From Legionella genomosp. 1 (lineage in GTDB: Bacteria; Pseudomonadota; Gammaproteobacteria; Legionellales; Legionellaceae), in assembly GCA_945867185.1 (NCBI GenBank), contig CAMBHM010000013.1, positions 1 to 13,923 of the forward strand: a stretch of 13,923 bases of DNA, read 5' to 3'. Under the pieces are notes generated by a model that saw only the letters and a program-made list of their open reading frames with translations, was not told the origin of the DNA and ran no database searches. Positions 7,693-13,923 of this stretch are shown here, piece after piece. Position 1 is the stretch's first letter, and each line of letters begins with the position of its first letter. The position numbers and the translations under genes were made by a program.

Positions 7693-8511
7693 TCAAAAAG
7701 CGTGCTCGCTACTTGGAAAATGGGCTTCTTGTACCTGTGCAGCATAGGCATTTAGGGCGTGAAGAAAGACAGTTTTCCCGTCTGCGAACTGTTTGATAAA
7801 TCTTGGTTTGAAAGTGGATTGTAAGCCAAGTAAATCATGCCAGACAAGGATTTGGCCATCGGTGCTTGCGCCTGCGCCTATCCCTATGGTTGGAATGGTG
7901 AGGAGATCAGTGATGGATTTTGCTACCTGTTTTGGGACACATTCAATCACAATGGCAAAACACCCAGCTGCCTCTAACTGGCTTGCTTGTTGTAACAATA
8001 AGGCTGCTTGTTCTTGTTCTTTGCCCTGTACTTTATATCCCCCTAACTGGTGAATGGATTGGGGCGTTAAGCCAATATGTCCCATAATAGGGATGCCAGC
8101 TGTGACCAAATCAGTAATGGTTTGATAGAGTACCCGATCAGCGCCTTCCAGTTTGATGGCTTGAGCACCTGCCTGCATCAAGCCTTTTACGTGATGCAGC
8201 GTGTCGCTGAAAGTCCCGCGATGACAGAGAAAAGGCAGATCGCTGACTAGAAACTGGTTTTGTAACCCTCGGGCGACAGCTGCCGTATGTAGCAGCATCA
8301 TCTCAGGTGTTGCCATGATAGTGCTGTCATGCCCATGCACAGCCATGGCAACTGAATCACCGACTAGTACACAATCTACAGTAGACTCTGCAACGATACG
8401 GGCGGAGGGATAATCGTAACAGGTGACCATGCTGATTTTTTGTTGTTGTTCTTTGTAACGTTTAAAGTCAAAAATGGTTTTGATGGGGTGTGAATCAGGT
8501 GCTTGTCGCAT
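7693..8511 (-). CDS. panB: PanB, ketopantoate hydroxymethyltransferase
   Basis: A 272-residue (beta/alpha)8-barrel enzyme that moves a hydroxymethyl group from 5,10-methylene-tetrahydrofolate to 2-ketoisovalerate, the first committed step of pantothenate synthesis. Metal and substrate residues match E. coli PanB by position: Asp52 in VGDS, Asp91 in DLPF, Glu122 in KLEGA, catalytic Glu190 in IECVP. Other family marks are [16 protein letters not shown] and IPTIGIGAG. The length is close to the usual 264. The start at 8511 has a ribosome site (AGAGGA on the minus strand, 8 nt away). It is the first gene of panBC, divergent from the hydrolase gene; I see only poor promoter matches in the 142-bp spacer on this strand. 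Confidence 0.96.
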   Translation of the reverse strand: MRQAPDSHPIKTIFDFKRYKEQQQKISMVTCYDYPSARIVAESTVDCVLVGDSVAMAVHGHDSTIMATPEMMLLHTAAVARGLQNQFLVSDLPFLCHRGTFSDTLHHVKGLMQAGAQAIKLEGADRVLYQTITDLVTAGIPIMGHIGLTPQSIHQLGGYKVQGKEQEQAALLLQQASQLEAAGCFAIVIECVPKQVAKSITDLLTIPTIGIGAGASTDGQILVWHDLLGLQSTFKPRFIKQFADGKTVFLHALNAYAAQVQEAHFPSSEHAF

Positions 8512-8653
8512 GGATCAAGTCCTCTAAAAAAGTAGCGTGATACAGTGAAATTTCTCAATAATTTGTCACCGCTTAGATAATGAGTCGGCGCATGGCTTAT
8601 GATAATTCAGGTGTGGTAAAATGCAAGCATTAGATTTCTTGATCTGACACACC
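8512..8653. promoter_or_regulatory. Divergent spacer between panB and the hydrolase gene, with an extended -10 candidate
   Basis: This 142-bp spacer must hold promoters for both directions. On the plus strand, TGG-TAAAAT (8614-8622) is an extended -10 element with 5 of 6 matches to TATAAT and no good -35; transcription would start near 8629. An imperfect direct repeat with a GCTTA-plus-ATAAT pattern occurs at about 8571 and 8595. On the minus strand nothing better than GTGACA with poorly spaced -10 candidates is visible. No hairpin terminators are seen. Confidence 0.4.
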
Positions 8654-9334
8654 ATGATGAACACGCACTACGCTGCTATAACTGATTACTTAGGCACGCC
8701 TGGGGAACATCGATTCTTCATTCCTGGTCCAGAGGGGATCATAGAGGTAGCCTTGATGGTTCCTAAAGACGTGAATACGGCTTGCGTTGCATTATTGGGA
8801 CATCCGCACTCATTGTATGGTGGGACCATGGACAACAAGGTGATCACCACGTTAGTGCGTGCGTGCAGCGCGCTTCGGATCCCAAGTCTTCGATTTAATT
8901 TTCGAGGGGTTGGCCAGTCTGCCGGCATATATGATGCCGGTCAAGGTGAAAGCGAGGACATGTTGTATTTGGTTTCTCTGTGGTTGCAGGGTGCTCCGAA
9001 CGCGCAGTTGTTGTTTGCAGGGTTTTCCTTTGGATCGTATGTCACTTACTTGGCCGCAGTGAAGAGCCATTCGGCGTTGTTATTGTCTTTGGCTCCGCCA
9101 GTGCATCATTTTGATTTTACGACGGATCTAGAACAGCCTTATCCTTGGATCATTTTACAAGGCGATGAGGATGAGGTGGTTTCTTTGCAGGATGTGCTGA
9201 ATTTTTCTAAACAGTATGCACTCCCAGTGATTCGAATGCCCAATACAGGTCATTTTTTTCACGGAAAACTGCTTGATCTAAAAACGTTATTGATTGAAAC
9301 GATGACGAACCAGGGGTTTTATGATCTTAATTGA
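8654..9334 (+). CDS. Small alpha/beta hydrolase (serine hydrolase/dienelactone-hydrolase-like)
   Basis: A 226-residue predicted cytosolic alpha/beta hydrolase with no signal peptide. Seen: HPH at 50-52 after the first core strand (oxyanion region), NFRGVG at 82-87, the nucleophile elbow GFSFGS at 123-128 with Ser125, an acid candidate in GDEDEVV (Asp171/Asp173), and His200 in the NTGHFFHG motif. This layout is that of the small bacterial alpha/beta hydrolases often labelled 'hydrolase of the alpha/beta superfamily' or CocE/NonD-like. The substrate is unknown. ATG 8654 and ATG 8657 are both possible starts and the ribosome site is weak. Its end overlaps the zapE start by 14 bp, so the two are probably translated in coupled fashion. 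Confidence 0.82.
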   Translation: MMNTHYAAITDYLGTPGEHRFFIPGPEGIIEVALMVPKDVNTACVALLGHPHSLYGGTMDNKVITTLVRACSALRIPSLRFNFRGVGQSAGIYDAGQGESEDMLYLVSLWLQGAPNAQLLFAGFSFGSYVTYLAAVKSHSALLLSLAPPVHHFDFTTDLEQPYPWIILQGDEDEVVSLQDVLNFSKQYALPVIRMPNTGHFFHGKLLDLKTLLIETMTNQGFYDLN

Positions 9335-10367
9335 AGCGTATGAACAAGCGGTAGTCCGTTCAGAGATTCAATCAGATCCAGCACAACGGGACATTCTGCA
9401 GGCGATGCAGCGTGTGGTGGATCAATTGTCTATTCCTGCTTGGCGTCGTGGTTGGCAGGCGGTTACTGGGTTGTACTTGTATGGTCCTGTTGGGGTAGGA
9501 AAGACGTACTTGGGAAATCTGTTTTATCAATACGTTCCTATTGTTCATAAAGCACGGTTTCACTTGCATCAATTGATGCAATTCATAGATTCAGAGCTTC
9601 GTCGTTTGCAGGGACACCGAGATCCCTTGCGAGCGATTGCCGCACAGTTGTCTAAAACAACCCGACTGTTGTTTATTGATGAGTTCATGGTCAATGATGT
9701 TGCAGATGCCATGATTTTGGCTGAGCTGTTGCAGGCCTTGTTTTCCAATCGGGTGGTGTTGGTGGCGACCTCGAATATCGCACCCGATGGTCTGTACGAG
9801 AAAGGGGTGCAGCGAGCCCGATTTCTACCAGCCATTGCACTGATCAAATCACATTGTGAGATCTTGTCATTGGCACCGCATGCAGATTATCGTTTGGGGC
9901 GAAAACCGCTTGAAGAGGCTTATTATTACCCTTTAAATAAGCCTGCTCATCAACAGCTGATCGCGCAATTTTCCTTATATAATCCCTTAGGTCCTGGATC
10001 AATCTCGGTACAACATCGTGATATCGTTTGTGTAAATATCAGTAAACAAGCTGTCTGGTTTTTATTTGACGTCATTTGTAATTTGCCGCGATGTCAGTTG
10101 GATTACTTGGAGCTTGCCATGCGATTTGATGTGATTTTTGTCAGTGATATGCCGCAACTTTTTGCTGGTGATACTGTGCGTGTCGTGCTGCTCATGCATT
10201 TGATTGATGTCTTGTATGATAGGGGAACAAGATTGGTTATGTCTGCGGCGGTGCCTGTGGAAGAGTTATATACAGAAGGACCCCTTCGATTCGCTTTTCA
10301 ACGGACGCTCAGTCGTTTGATAGAGATGCAATCGATGGGATATCCGGTGAATAAAAATATCAATTGA
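9321..10367 (+). CDS. zapE: ZapE/AFG1-family AAA+ ATPase
   Basis: A 348-residue P-loop ATPase (E. coli ZapE is 375). ZapE acts at the division site, where in E. coli it affects Z-ring stability under stress; AFG1 homologues act in mitochondrial protein quality control. Seen: Walker A GPVGVGKT at 55-62, Walker B LLFIDEF at 116-122, sensor-1 TSN at 150-152, a likely arginine finger in QRARFLPAI (164-172), and the C-terminal SRLIEMQSMGY block typical of the family. The region 200-290 is more divergent from E. coli. AGGGG sits about 6 nt before ATG 9321. The start lies within the end of the hydrolase gene. The stop codon overlaps the Fur box of feoABC, so zapE ends where the iron operon's control region begins. 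Confidence 0.93.
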   Translation: MILIEAYEQAVVRSEIQSDPAQRDILQAMQRVVDQLSIPAWRRGWQAVTGLYLYGPVGVGKTYLGNLFYQYVPIVHKARFHLHQLMQFIDSELRRLQGHRDPLRAIAAQLSKTTRLLFIDEFMVNDVADAMILAELLQALFSNRVVLVATSNIAPDGLYEKGVQRARFLPAIALIKSHCEILSLAPHADYRLGRKPLEEAYYYPLNKPAHQQLIAQFSLYNPLGPGSISVQHRDIVCVNISKQAVWFLFDVICNLPRCQLDYLELAMRFDVIFVSDMPQLFAGDTVRVVLLMHLIDVLYDRGTRLVMSAAVPVEELYTEGPLRFAFQRTLSRLIEMQSMGYPVNKNIN

Positions 10368-10384
10368 GAATGATTATCGATATC
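10366..10384 (+). promoter_or_regulatory. Fur box upstream of feoABC
   Basis: The 19 bases match the consensus Fur box (GATAATGATAATCATTATC) at 15 of 19 positions, starting in the zapE stop codon and ending 40 nt before feoA. Fe2+-loaded Fur normally represses feo genes by covering the promoter. A possible -35 TTGAGA (10364-10369) overlaps the box and a TGA-TACACT extended -10 (10390-10398) follows; their spacing (23 nt) is too long, so the -10 would act on its own. The site and its position just before feoA support each other. Confidence 0.78.
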
Positions 10385-10424
10385 ATTTGTGATACACTCT
10401 GATCTTTATGGTTAGGTAACATCC

Positions 10425-10655
10425 ATGATCACGTTTTCTGACATAGTACCTGGGGATACGTTGCGCTTAATGGCTTTTGGGGAGACCGATCTATCCTATC
10501 GGCGTCGACTGTTGTCATTAGGTATCACGCGCGGTGTAGTGCTTCATGTGGTGCGTTTAGCACCATTGGGTTGCCCTATCCATGTGGAAGTGCGAGGAAC
10601 CTCTCTCGCATTACGAAAGGATGAGGCGTGCCATCTACTTTGGGAGCGGGCATGA
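10425..10655 (+). CDS. feoA: FeoA, small SH3-like subunit of the ferrous iron transporter
   Basis: A 76-residue cytosolic protein (E. coli FeoA is 75) with the single SH3-like fold of the family: an opening DIVPGDTLRL strand, the central RRRLLSLGITRG motif, LAPLGCPIHVEVRG and a final LALRKDEA strand. FeoA is needed for Fe2+ uptake through FeoB and is thought to bind it in the cytosol. The ATG at 10425 has TTAGG 8 nt upstream. The stop overlaps the feoB start in an ATGA, so translation is coupled. It is the first gene of feoABC behind a Fur box. Confidence 0.95.
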   Translation: MITFSDIVPGDTLRLMAFGETDLSYRRRLLSLGITRGVVLHVVRLAPLGCPIHVEVRGTSLALRKDEACHLLWERA

Positions 10656-12859
10656 TCGATGTGTTGTTGGTAGGCAATCCCAATTGTGGAAAAACGACGT
10701 TATTCAATGCATTGACTGGAGATACTCAACGGGTCGGTAATTGGCCTGGGGTAACGGTCGAGAAAAAAACAGGGGTTGTGGATGCGACTGTACGTATCAC
10801 AGATTTGCCTGGCGTGTATTCGATGGTGTCTGCTAAAGAAGGGGTGAGCCTCGATGAGCAGATAGCTGCGCGTGAAGTGGCTTTTGGTGAAGCTGATGTG
10901 TTAGTGAATGTGGTGGATGCTTGCCATTTAGAGCGGCATTTATACCTGACAAGTCAATTGCTGGAACTTGGGTGCCCGGTGATTGTAGCACTCAATATGA
11001 GCGACCTTGCTGAGCAACGCGGGATCAGCATAGATTTACCGGCGCTATCTAAGCGATTGGGTTGTAAAGTTGTGCGGTTGCAGGCTCATCGTGGGGTGGG
11101 TCTTCTTGCATTAAAACAAGCTATTCATAGCGAAACGCCTCCTGCAGTACCGCTTCTCTTGTCATTGCCAGACACCATACACGAGACTTTTCTAGCTTTA
11201 CAAACGCAGTTGACGCTCCCTTTCTCTAAGAAAGCGTATTATATAGCCTGTCGTCTATTGGAAGGTGATTCGTTGTTGTGTGAGACAGAGTACCCCCTCC
11301 CTGTGGATTCGGATGTTCTATTGGCTGATGCGCGTTATCATGCGGTACATCAAATTGTTACCTCTGTTCAGAAGAAGCAATCGGATGCGAGTGAGCATTT
11401 AACTGCCAAGCTTGATCGGATCGTATTACATCGTTTTTGGGCTATCCCTATTTTTTTTGGCATGATGTATCTGTTGTTTTTATTTGCTATCACCTTGGGT
11501 GGGGCCTTTCAAGATTTCTTTGAAATCAGTACAGATGCTATTTTTGTACAAGGTACTGCTTGGCTCTTACAACAAGGGCATGCACCCGCTTGGTTGATTG
11601 CGTTATTGGCCGAAGGGGTGGGAAAGGGACTCAATACCACCTTGACGTTTATTCCTGTGATTGCAGCAATGTTTTTCTTTTTGTCTATGCTAGAAGCCTC
11701 AGGGTATATGGCACGTGCGGCGTTTGTAGTGGATAAGGCCATGCGCGCCTTGGGGTTGCCTGGGAAATCATTTGTGCCTATGATCGTTGGATTTGGTTGT
11801 AACGTACCGGCTATCATGGCAGCCCGTACGTTGGACTCTCGGCGTGATCGGGTGCTTACTGTTTTGATGAGTCCTTTTATGTCTTGCAGCGCACGGCTTG
11901 CTATTTATGCTGTATTTGTGGCGGCTTTTTTTCCGCATGGGGGTCAAAACGTGGTGTTTTCCTTATATCTCATAGGAATAGCCATGGCGGTATTGACTGG
12001 ATTTCTATTGAGGAAAACCGTATTACGGGGACAGGCCTCGCCGCTTATTCTGGAGTTGCCAACCTATCATAAGCCTTCGTTGAAGCGCTTATTGCGTGAC
12101 ACTGGGTTGCGGCTACGATACTTTTTAAGACGGGCTGGGAAAATGATCATTCCAGTGTGTGTGATCTTGGGCGGATTGAATGCATTAACGCTTGACGGAG
12201 GCATTCGTTTCGGGGAAGCGAGTAGTGATTCGATTTTAGCGTTGTTGGGGCAGTGGTTGACACCTGTTTTTTCCCCCATGGGGTTGAATCCTGATAACTG
12301 GCCTGCGACGGTGGGATTGCTCTCTGGGTTGTTGGCAAAAGAAGTCGTGGTGGGATCGTTAAATACGCTGTATACGCAGTTATCGGGTTGGTCCTCTATC
12401 ACATCGAGCGGGTTTGATTGTCTGGGGTTATTGCAGGAGGCGGTGCGTTCTATTCCGCTACATCTTGCTGCGCTGGGCCAAGCGTGCCTGCATCCATTGG
12501 CTGCTACTGCACCTAATACTGAGAATGCGCGTCTTGTGTATGGCATGATGAGTCAGCGTTTTGATGGGCAAGCAGGGGCCTACGCGTACTTATTGTTTAT
12601 CTTATTGTATATTCCTTGTGTTTCAACGATGGCGGCGATTAGACAGGAGGCTAGTCGGCAGTTGATGTGGTTTTCAGTGGGTTGGTCTTTCATAGTGGCG
12701 TACGCAGCGGCTGTGTTGTATTATCAACTAGCGACCTGGGCGCGTCATCCTTTGCAAACGGGAGGTTGGTGTGTTTCGCTAACTTTAATTATTTTTTGTA
12801 CGGTGGCGTTGATTCGACACTCTGGAATGAGGGGATCTCATGTTGTTGCAACTGCGTGA
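10652..12859 (+). CDS. feoB: FeoB, ferrous iron transporter with GTPase domain
   Basis: A 735-residue inner-membrane Fe2+ transporter (E. coli FeoB is 773). The N-terminal G domain shows G1 GNPNCGKT at 8-15, G2 threonine in NWPGVTVE (Thr35), G3 DLPG at 51-54 and G4 NMSD at 115-118, followed by the helical GDI-like domain to about 250. The membrane part has two Gate repeats; the conserved cysteines are present in GFGCNVPA (Cys383), SPFMSCSARL (Cys412) and LYIPCVSTM (Cys656). The ATG at 10652 is preferred over GTG 10628 because it sits in the ATGA overlap with feoA, has GGGAG upstream, and yields the canonical start of the G domain. It ends 20 nt inside feoC. Regulation by Fur is expected. Confidence 0.97.
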   Translation: MIDVLLVGNPNCGKTTLFNALTGDTQRVGNWPGVTVEKKTGVVDATVRITDLPGVYSMVSAKEGVSLDEQIAAREVAFGEADVLVNVVDACHLERHLYLTSQLLELGCPVIVALNMSDLAEQRGISIDLPALSKRLGCKVVRLQAHRGVGLLALKQAIHSETPPAVPLLLSLPDTIHETFLALQTQLTLPFSKKAYYIACRLLEGDSLLCETEYPLPVDSDVLLADARYHAVHQIVTSVQKKQSDASEHLTAKLDRIVLHRFWAIPIFFGMMYLLFLFAITLGGAFQDFFEISTDAIFVQGTAWLLQQGHAPAWLIALLAEGVGKGLNTTLTFIPVIAAMFFFLSMLEASGYMARAAFVVDKAMRALGLPGKSFVPMIVGFGCNVPAIMAARTLDSRRDRVLTVLMSPFMSCSARLAIYAVFVAAFFPHGGQNVVFSLYLIGIAMAVLTGFLLRKTVLRGQASPLILELPTYHKPSLKRLLRDTGLRLRYFLRRAGKMIIPVCVILGGLNALTLDGGIRFGEASSDSILALLGQWLTPVFSPMGLNPDNWPATVGLLSGLLAKEVVVGSLNTLYTQLSGWSSITSSGFDCLGLLQEAVRSIPLHLAALGQACLHPLAATAPNTENARLVYGMMSQRFDGQAGAYAYLLFILLYIPCVSTMAAIRQEASRQLMWFSVGWSFIVAYAAAVLYYQLATWARHPLQTGGWCVSLTLIIFCTVALIRHSGMRGSHVVATA

Positions 12860-13079
12860 ATTTATTCAACGTGAGCGTGTGGTGAGTGTGCAACAGTTGA
12901 CACGCGCGTTTCATGTGGACGAACAGGCCTTGCAACCGATGTTAGAGTTGTGGATTCGACGGGGTGTGATTGATCTTTACCAAGAACAGACTGCGTGTCA
13001 AAGCGCCTGTTTTCGTTGTAAGTCGGTGGCGCCTACTTATTACAGTGCGCGTGCAGTAAATAGTACAAATGTGGGCTAA
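12840..13079 (+). CDS. feoC: FeoC-like winged-helix protein, three-cysteine version
   Basis: A 79-residue protein, the same size as FeoC (E. coli 78), with an N-terminal winged-helix-like region (MLLQLREFIQ...VSVQQLTRAFHVDEQALQPMLELWIRRG) and a cysteine wing Cys53-x3-Cys57-x2-Cys60. Enterobacterial FeoC has four cysteines (C-x4-C-x2-C-x6-C spacing) that can hold an Fe-S cluster; the fourth is missing here, with tyrosines near that place. FeoC is proposed to act as an iron-sensing regulator or a protector of FeoB from proteolysis. The start at 12840 has GAGGGG about 7 nt upstream and overlaps feoB by 20 nt. The call rests on position, size and the cysteine pattern, since FeoC sequences are poorly conserved. 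Confidence 0.82.
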   Translation: MLLQLREFIQRERVVSVQQLTRAFHVDEQALQPMLELWIRRGVIDLYQEQTACQSACFRCKSVAPTYYSARAVNSTNVG

Positions 13080-13115
13080 ACTTGTGTTATGTGATCTAAA
13101 GTTGAGTATATAACT

Positions 13116-13802
13116 ATGGCAAAGAAAGAGCCGACCTCAGAGCCTGTTGAACCGTCTACAGGACAGTCGTTACAGACAGTGGATGAAGTTGATTCTGATG
13201 TTGAAAACCTCATGGCTGAACAACGGCAGGTGCTTCAAGAAGAAGATGGTTTAACGCTGATTCAAAAAGTGTATCAATTATGGTGGCGATGGGCTGATTT
13301 TGAAATCTTGATTGTTCAGCCGACTTTTCAGTCTATTTTCCCTCCGAAGATTATATTGCCAGAAACCTTACCGAATAATGCAGGGGTTGAATTTGTATAT
13401 CCTATCCATGATTATGGATATCGCTTGACAACCTCTAAGGCACTGGATATGTATGATTCAGGTATGTCTATGTGCAAGCTTCATTATACCATTGAAAAAA
13501 TGATTTTTTTGTTTGTAGAGCGCCTGAAAGAAGGAGGGGGCACCGAAGGGGGGGTCACCTCAAACACTGAGATTCAAATTTCATTTGGTGGGCATGAGCT
13601 GGCTCAGCGAAAAGGGTTTGAGGCTATCATCAATTTGAATTATAACGTGGTGGTGAGTAACTTCGATCCAGGTCCGTGGGGTGAAGAGTATTTACGAATT
13701 GTCAAGGGATTGGCTGAAAAGGGCTATGGTTATCCCCAAGAATCTCCTCGAGATACCTATCGGCATCATCCTTTTATAGGGATCTCTAGTGGTAAAAGAT
13801 AG
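13116..13802 (+). CDS. Conserved-looking hypothetical protein, unrecognised
   Basis: 228 residues, no signal peptide and no clear membrane helix, so probably cytosolic. I do not recognise the family. Residues 1-45 are rich in Glu, Asp, Ser and Pro and look disordered; from about 46 the protein looks folded, with an aromatic cluster YQLWWRWADFEIL (53-65), PTFQSIFPPKIILPETLP (69-86), two cysteine-free halves around Cys120, a glycine-rich linker GGGTEGGVTSN (140-150), then a beta-rich FGGHELAQRKGFEAIINLNYNVVV stretch and a GYGYPQESPRDTYRHHP tail. It lies 36 nt after feoC with no terminator between, so it may be part of the iron-regulated transcript; the spacer has only a weak ribosome site. The host looks like a Legionellales member, so a role in the Dot/Icm secretion system is a possibility, but nothing in the sequence proves it. 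Confidence 0.75.
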   Translation: MAKKEPTSEPVEPSTGQSLQTVDEVDSDVENLMAEQRQVLQEEDGLTLIQKVYQLWWRWADFEILIVQPTFQSIFPPKIILPETLPNNAGVEFVYPIHDYGYRLTTSKALDMYDSGMSMCKLHYTIEKMIFLFVERLKEGGGTEGGVTSNTEIQISFGGHELAQRKGFEAIINLNYNVVVSNFDPGPWGEEYLRIVKGLAEKGYGYPQESPRDTYRHHPFIGISSGKR

Positions 13803-13923
13803 GGTCTGTTGACAATTCATTTTCGGCCCAAAAAACGTTCCTAAACGTCATATTTTTGCGCTTCCTCACTCAAAAATCCTCGACGTGCTAAAAGCACGCC
13901 TCCGGTTTTTTCGCTCCGGGCCA
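13802..13923. repeat. Left part of a palindromic dispersed repeat (MITE-like), cut by the window end
   Basis: After the last stop codon the DNA changes character. It starts GGGTCTGTTGAC, like an insertion-sequence end, then GGCCC (13825-13829) answered by GGGCC (13918-13922) near the window edge. Between them lie two small hairpins, ACGTT/AACGT (13835-13839 and 13844-13848) and CGTGCT/AGCACG (13884-13889 and 13893-13898, loop AAA), the latter followed 7 nt later by TTTTTT. There is no open frame. This looks like a non-coding mobile or dispersed repeat; its other end is not in the window. The second hairpin might also stop transcription of the preceding gene. Confidence 0.5.

Noticed and set aside
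7683..7751. Upstream start for PanC overlapping panB
   Set aside because: The 23 extra residues are not PanC-like, and the ribosome site AGGAGAGGG sits directly before the start at 7682.
10628..10651. GTG start for FeoB eight codons upstream
   Set aside because: The ATGA overlap with feoA, the GGGAG site and the family-typical N-terminus all favour 10652.
12067..12546. Minus-strand open frame of 159 codons inside feoB
   Set aside because: It lies wholly opposite the well-supported FeoB membrane domain, shows no recognisable motif and has a composition expected of a shadow frame.
13107..13114. TATATAAC as a -10 element for the last gene
   Set aside because: Transcription from it would start inside or after the start codon, so it cannot serve the full gene.
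1..13923. CRISPR arrays, toxin-antitoxin pairs, phage or integrase genes
   Set aside because: I looked for regularly spaced repeats, small paired genes and recombinase-like proteins on both strands and saw none.

Overview
The window is a compact piece of a gammaproteobacterial chromosome, most likely from the order Legionellales (Legionella/Coxiella relatives). The basis is the order clpX-lon-hupB-tRNA-Val-tRNA-Asp-ppiD, which is a gammaproteobacterial arrangement, together with a PpiD N-terminus and a short (about 253 residue) PanC that resemble the Legionella versions as I remember them. No search was run. Coding density is high and no stretch over 300 bases lacks a gene.

Region 1 (1-3635) is a protein-quality-control and nucleoid block. 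It holds the 3' end of clpX, a complete lon protease gene 8 bp later, then hupB (HU-beta). tRNA-Val(UAC) starts only 5 nt after the hupB stop and is followed by tRNA-Asp(GUC) and a strong intrinsic terminator. A heat-shock (sigma32-like) promoter candidate lies inside the clpX coding end and could drive lon. A near-consensus sigma70 promoter embedded in a set of nested inverted repeats lies before hupB.

Region 2 (3636-6929) holds ppiD, a membrane-anchored periplasmic parvulin-type chaperone, followed 4 nt later by an MFS transporter of the metabolite:H+ symporter (ProP-like) type with unknown substrate. A weak terminator-like hairpin lies where this unit meets the convergent panBC genes.

Region 3 (6921-8511, minus strand) is a two-gene panB-panC operon for pantothenate (CoA precursor) synthesis. 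panD is not in the window.

Region 4 (8512-10367) starts at a divergent 142-bp spacer. An alpha/beta-hydrolase gene overlaps by 14 bp with zapE, which encodes an AFG1-type AAA+ ATPase.

Region 5 (10366-13079) is a Fur-boxed feoABC ferrous iron uptake operon. The Fur box overlaps the zapE stop codon; feoA/feoB overlap by 4 nt and feoB/feoC by 20 nt.

Region 6 (13080-13923) is a 228-residue protein I do not recognise, 36 nt downstream of feoC, ended by what looks like the edge of a palindromic dispersed repeat (MITE-like) that overlaps its stop codon and runs off the window. Most genes are ordinary housekeeping genes. The less ordinary items are the hupB-upstream fold, the in-gene heat-shock promoter candidate, the three-cysteine FeoC, the unknown gene and the terminal repeat.
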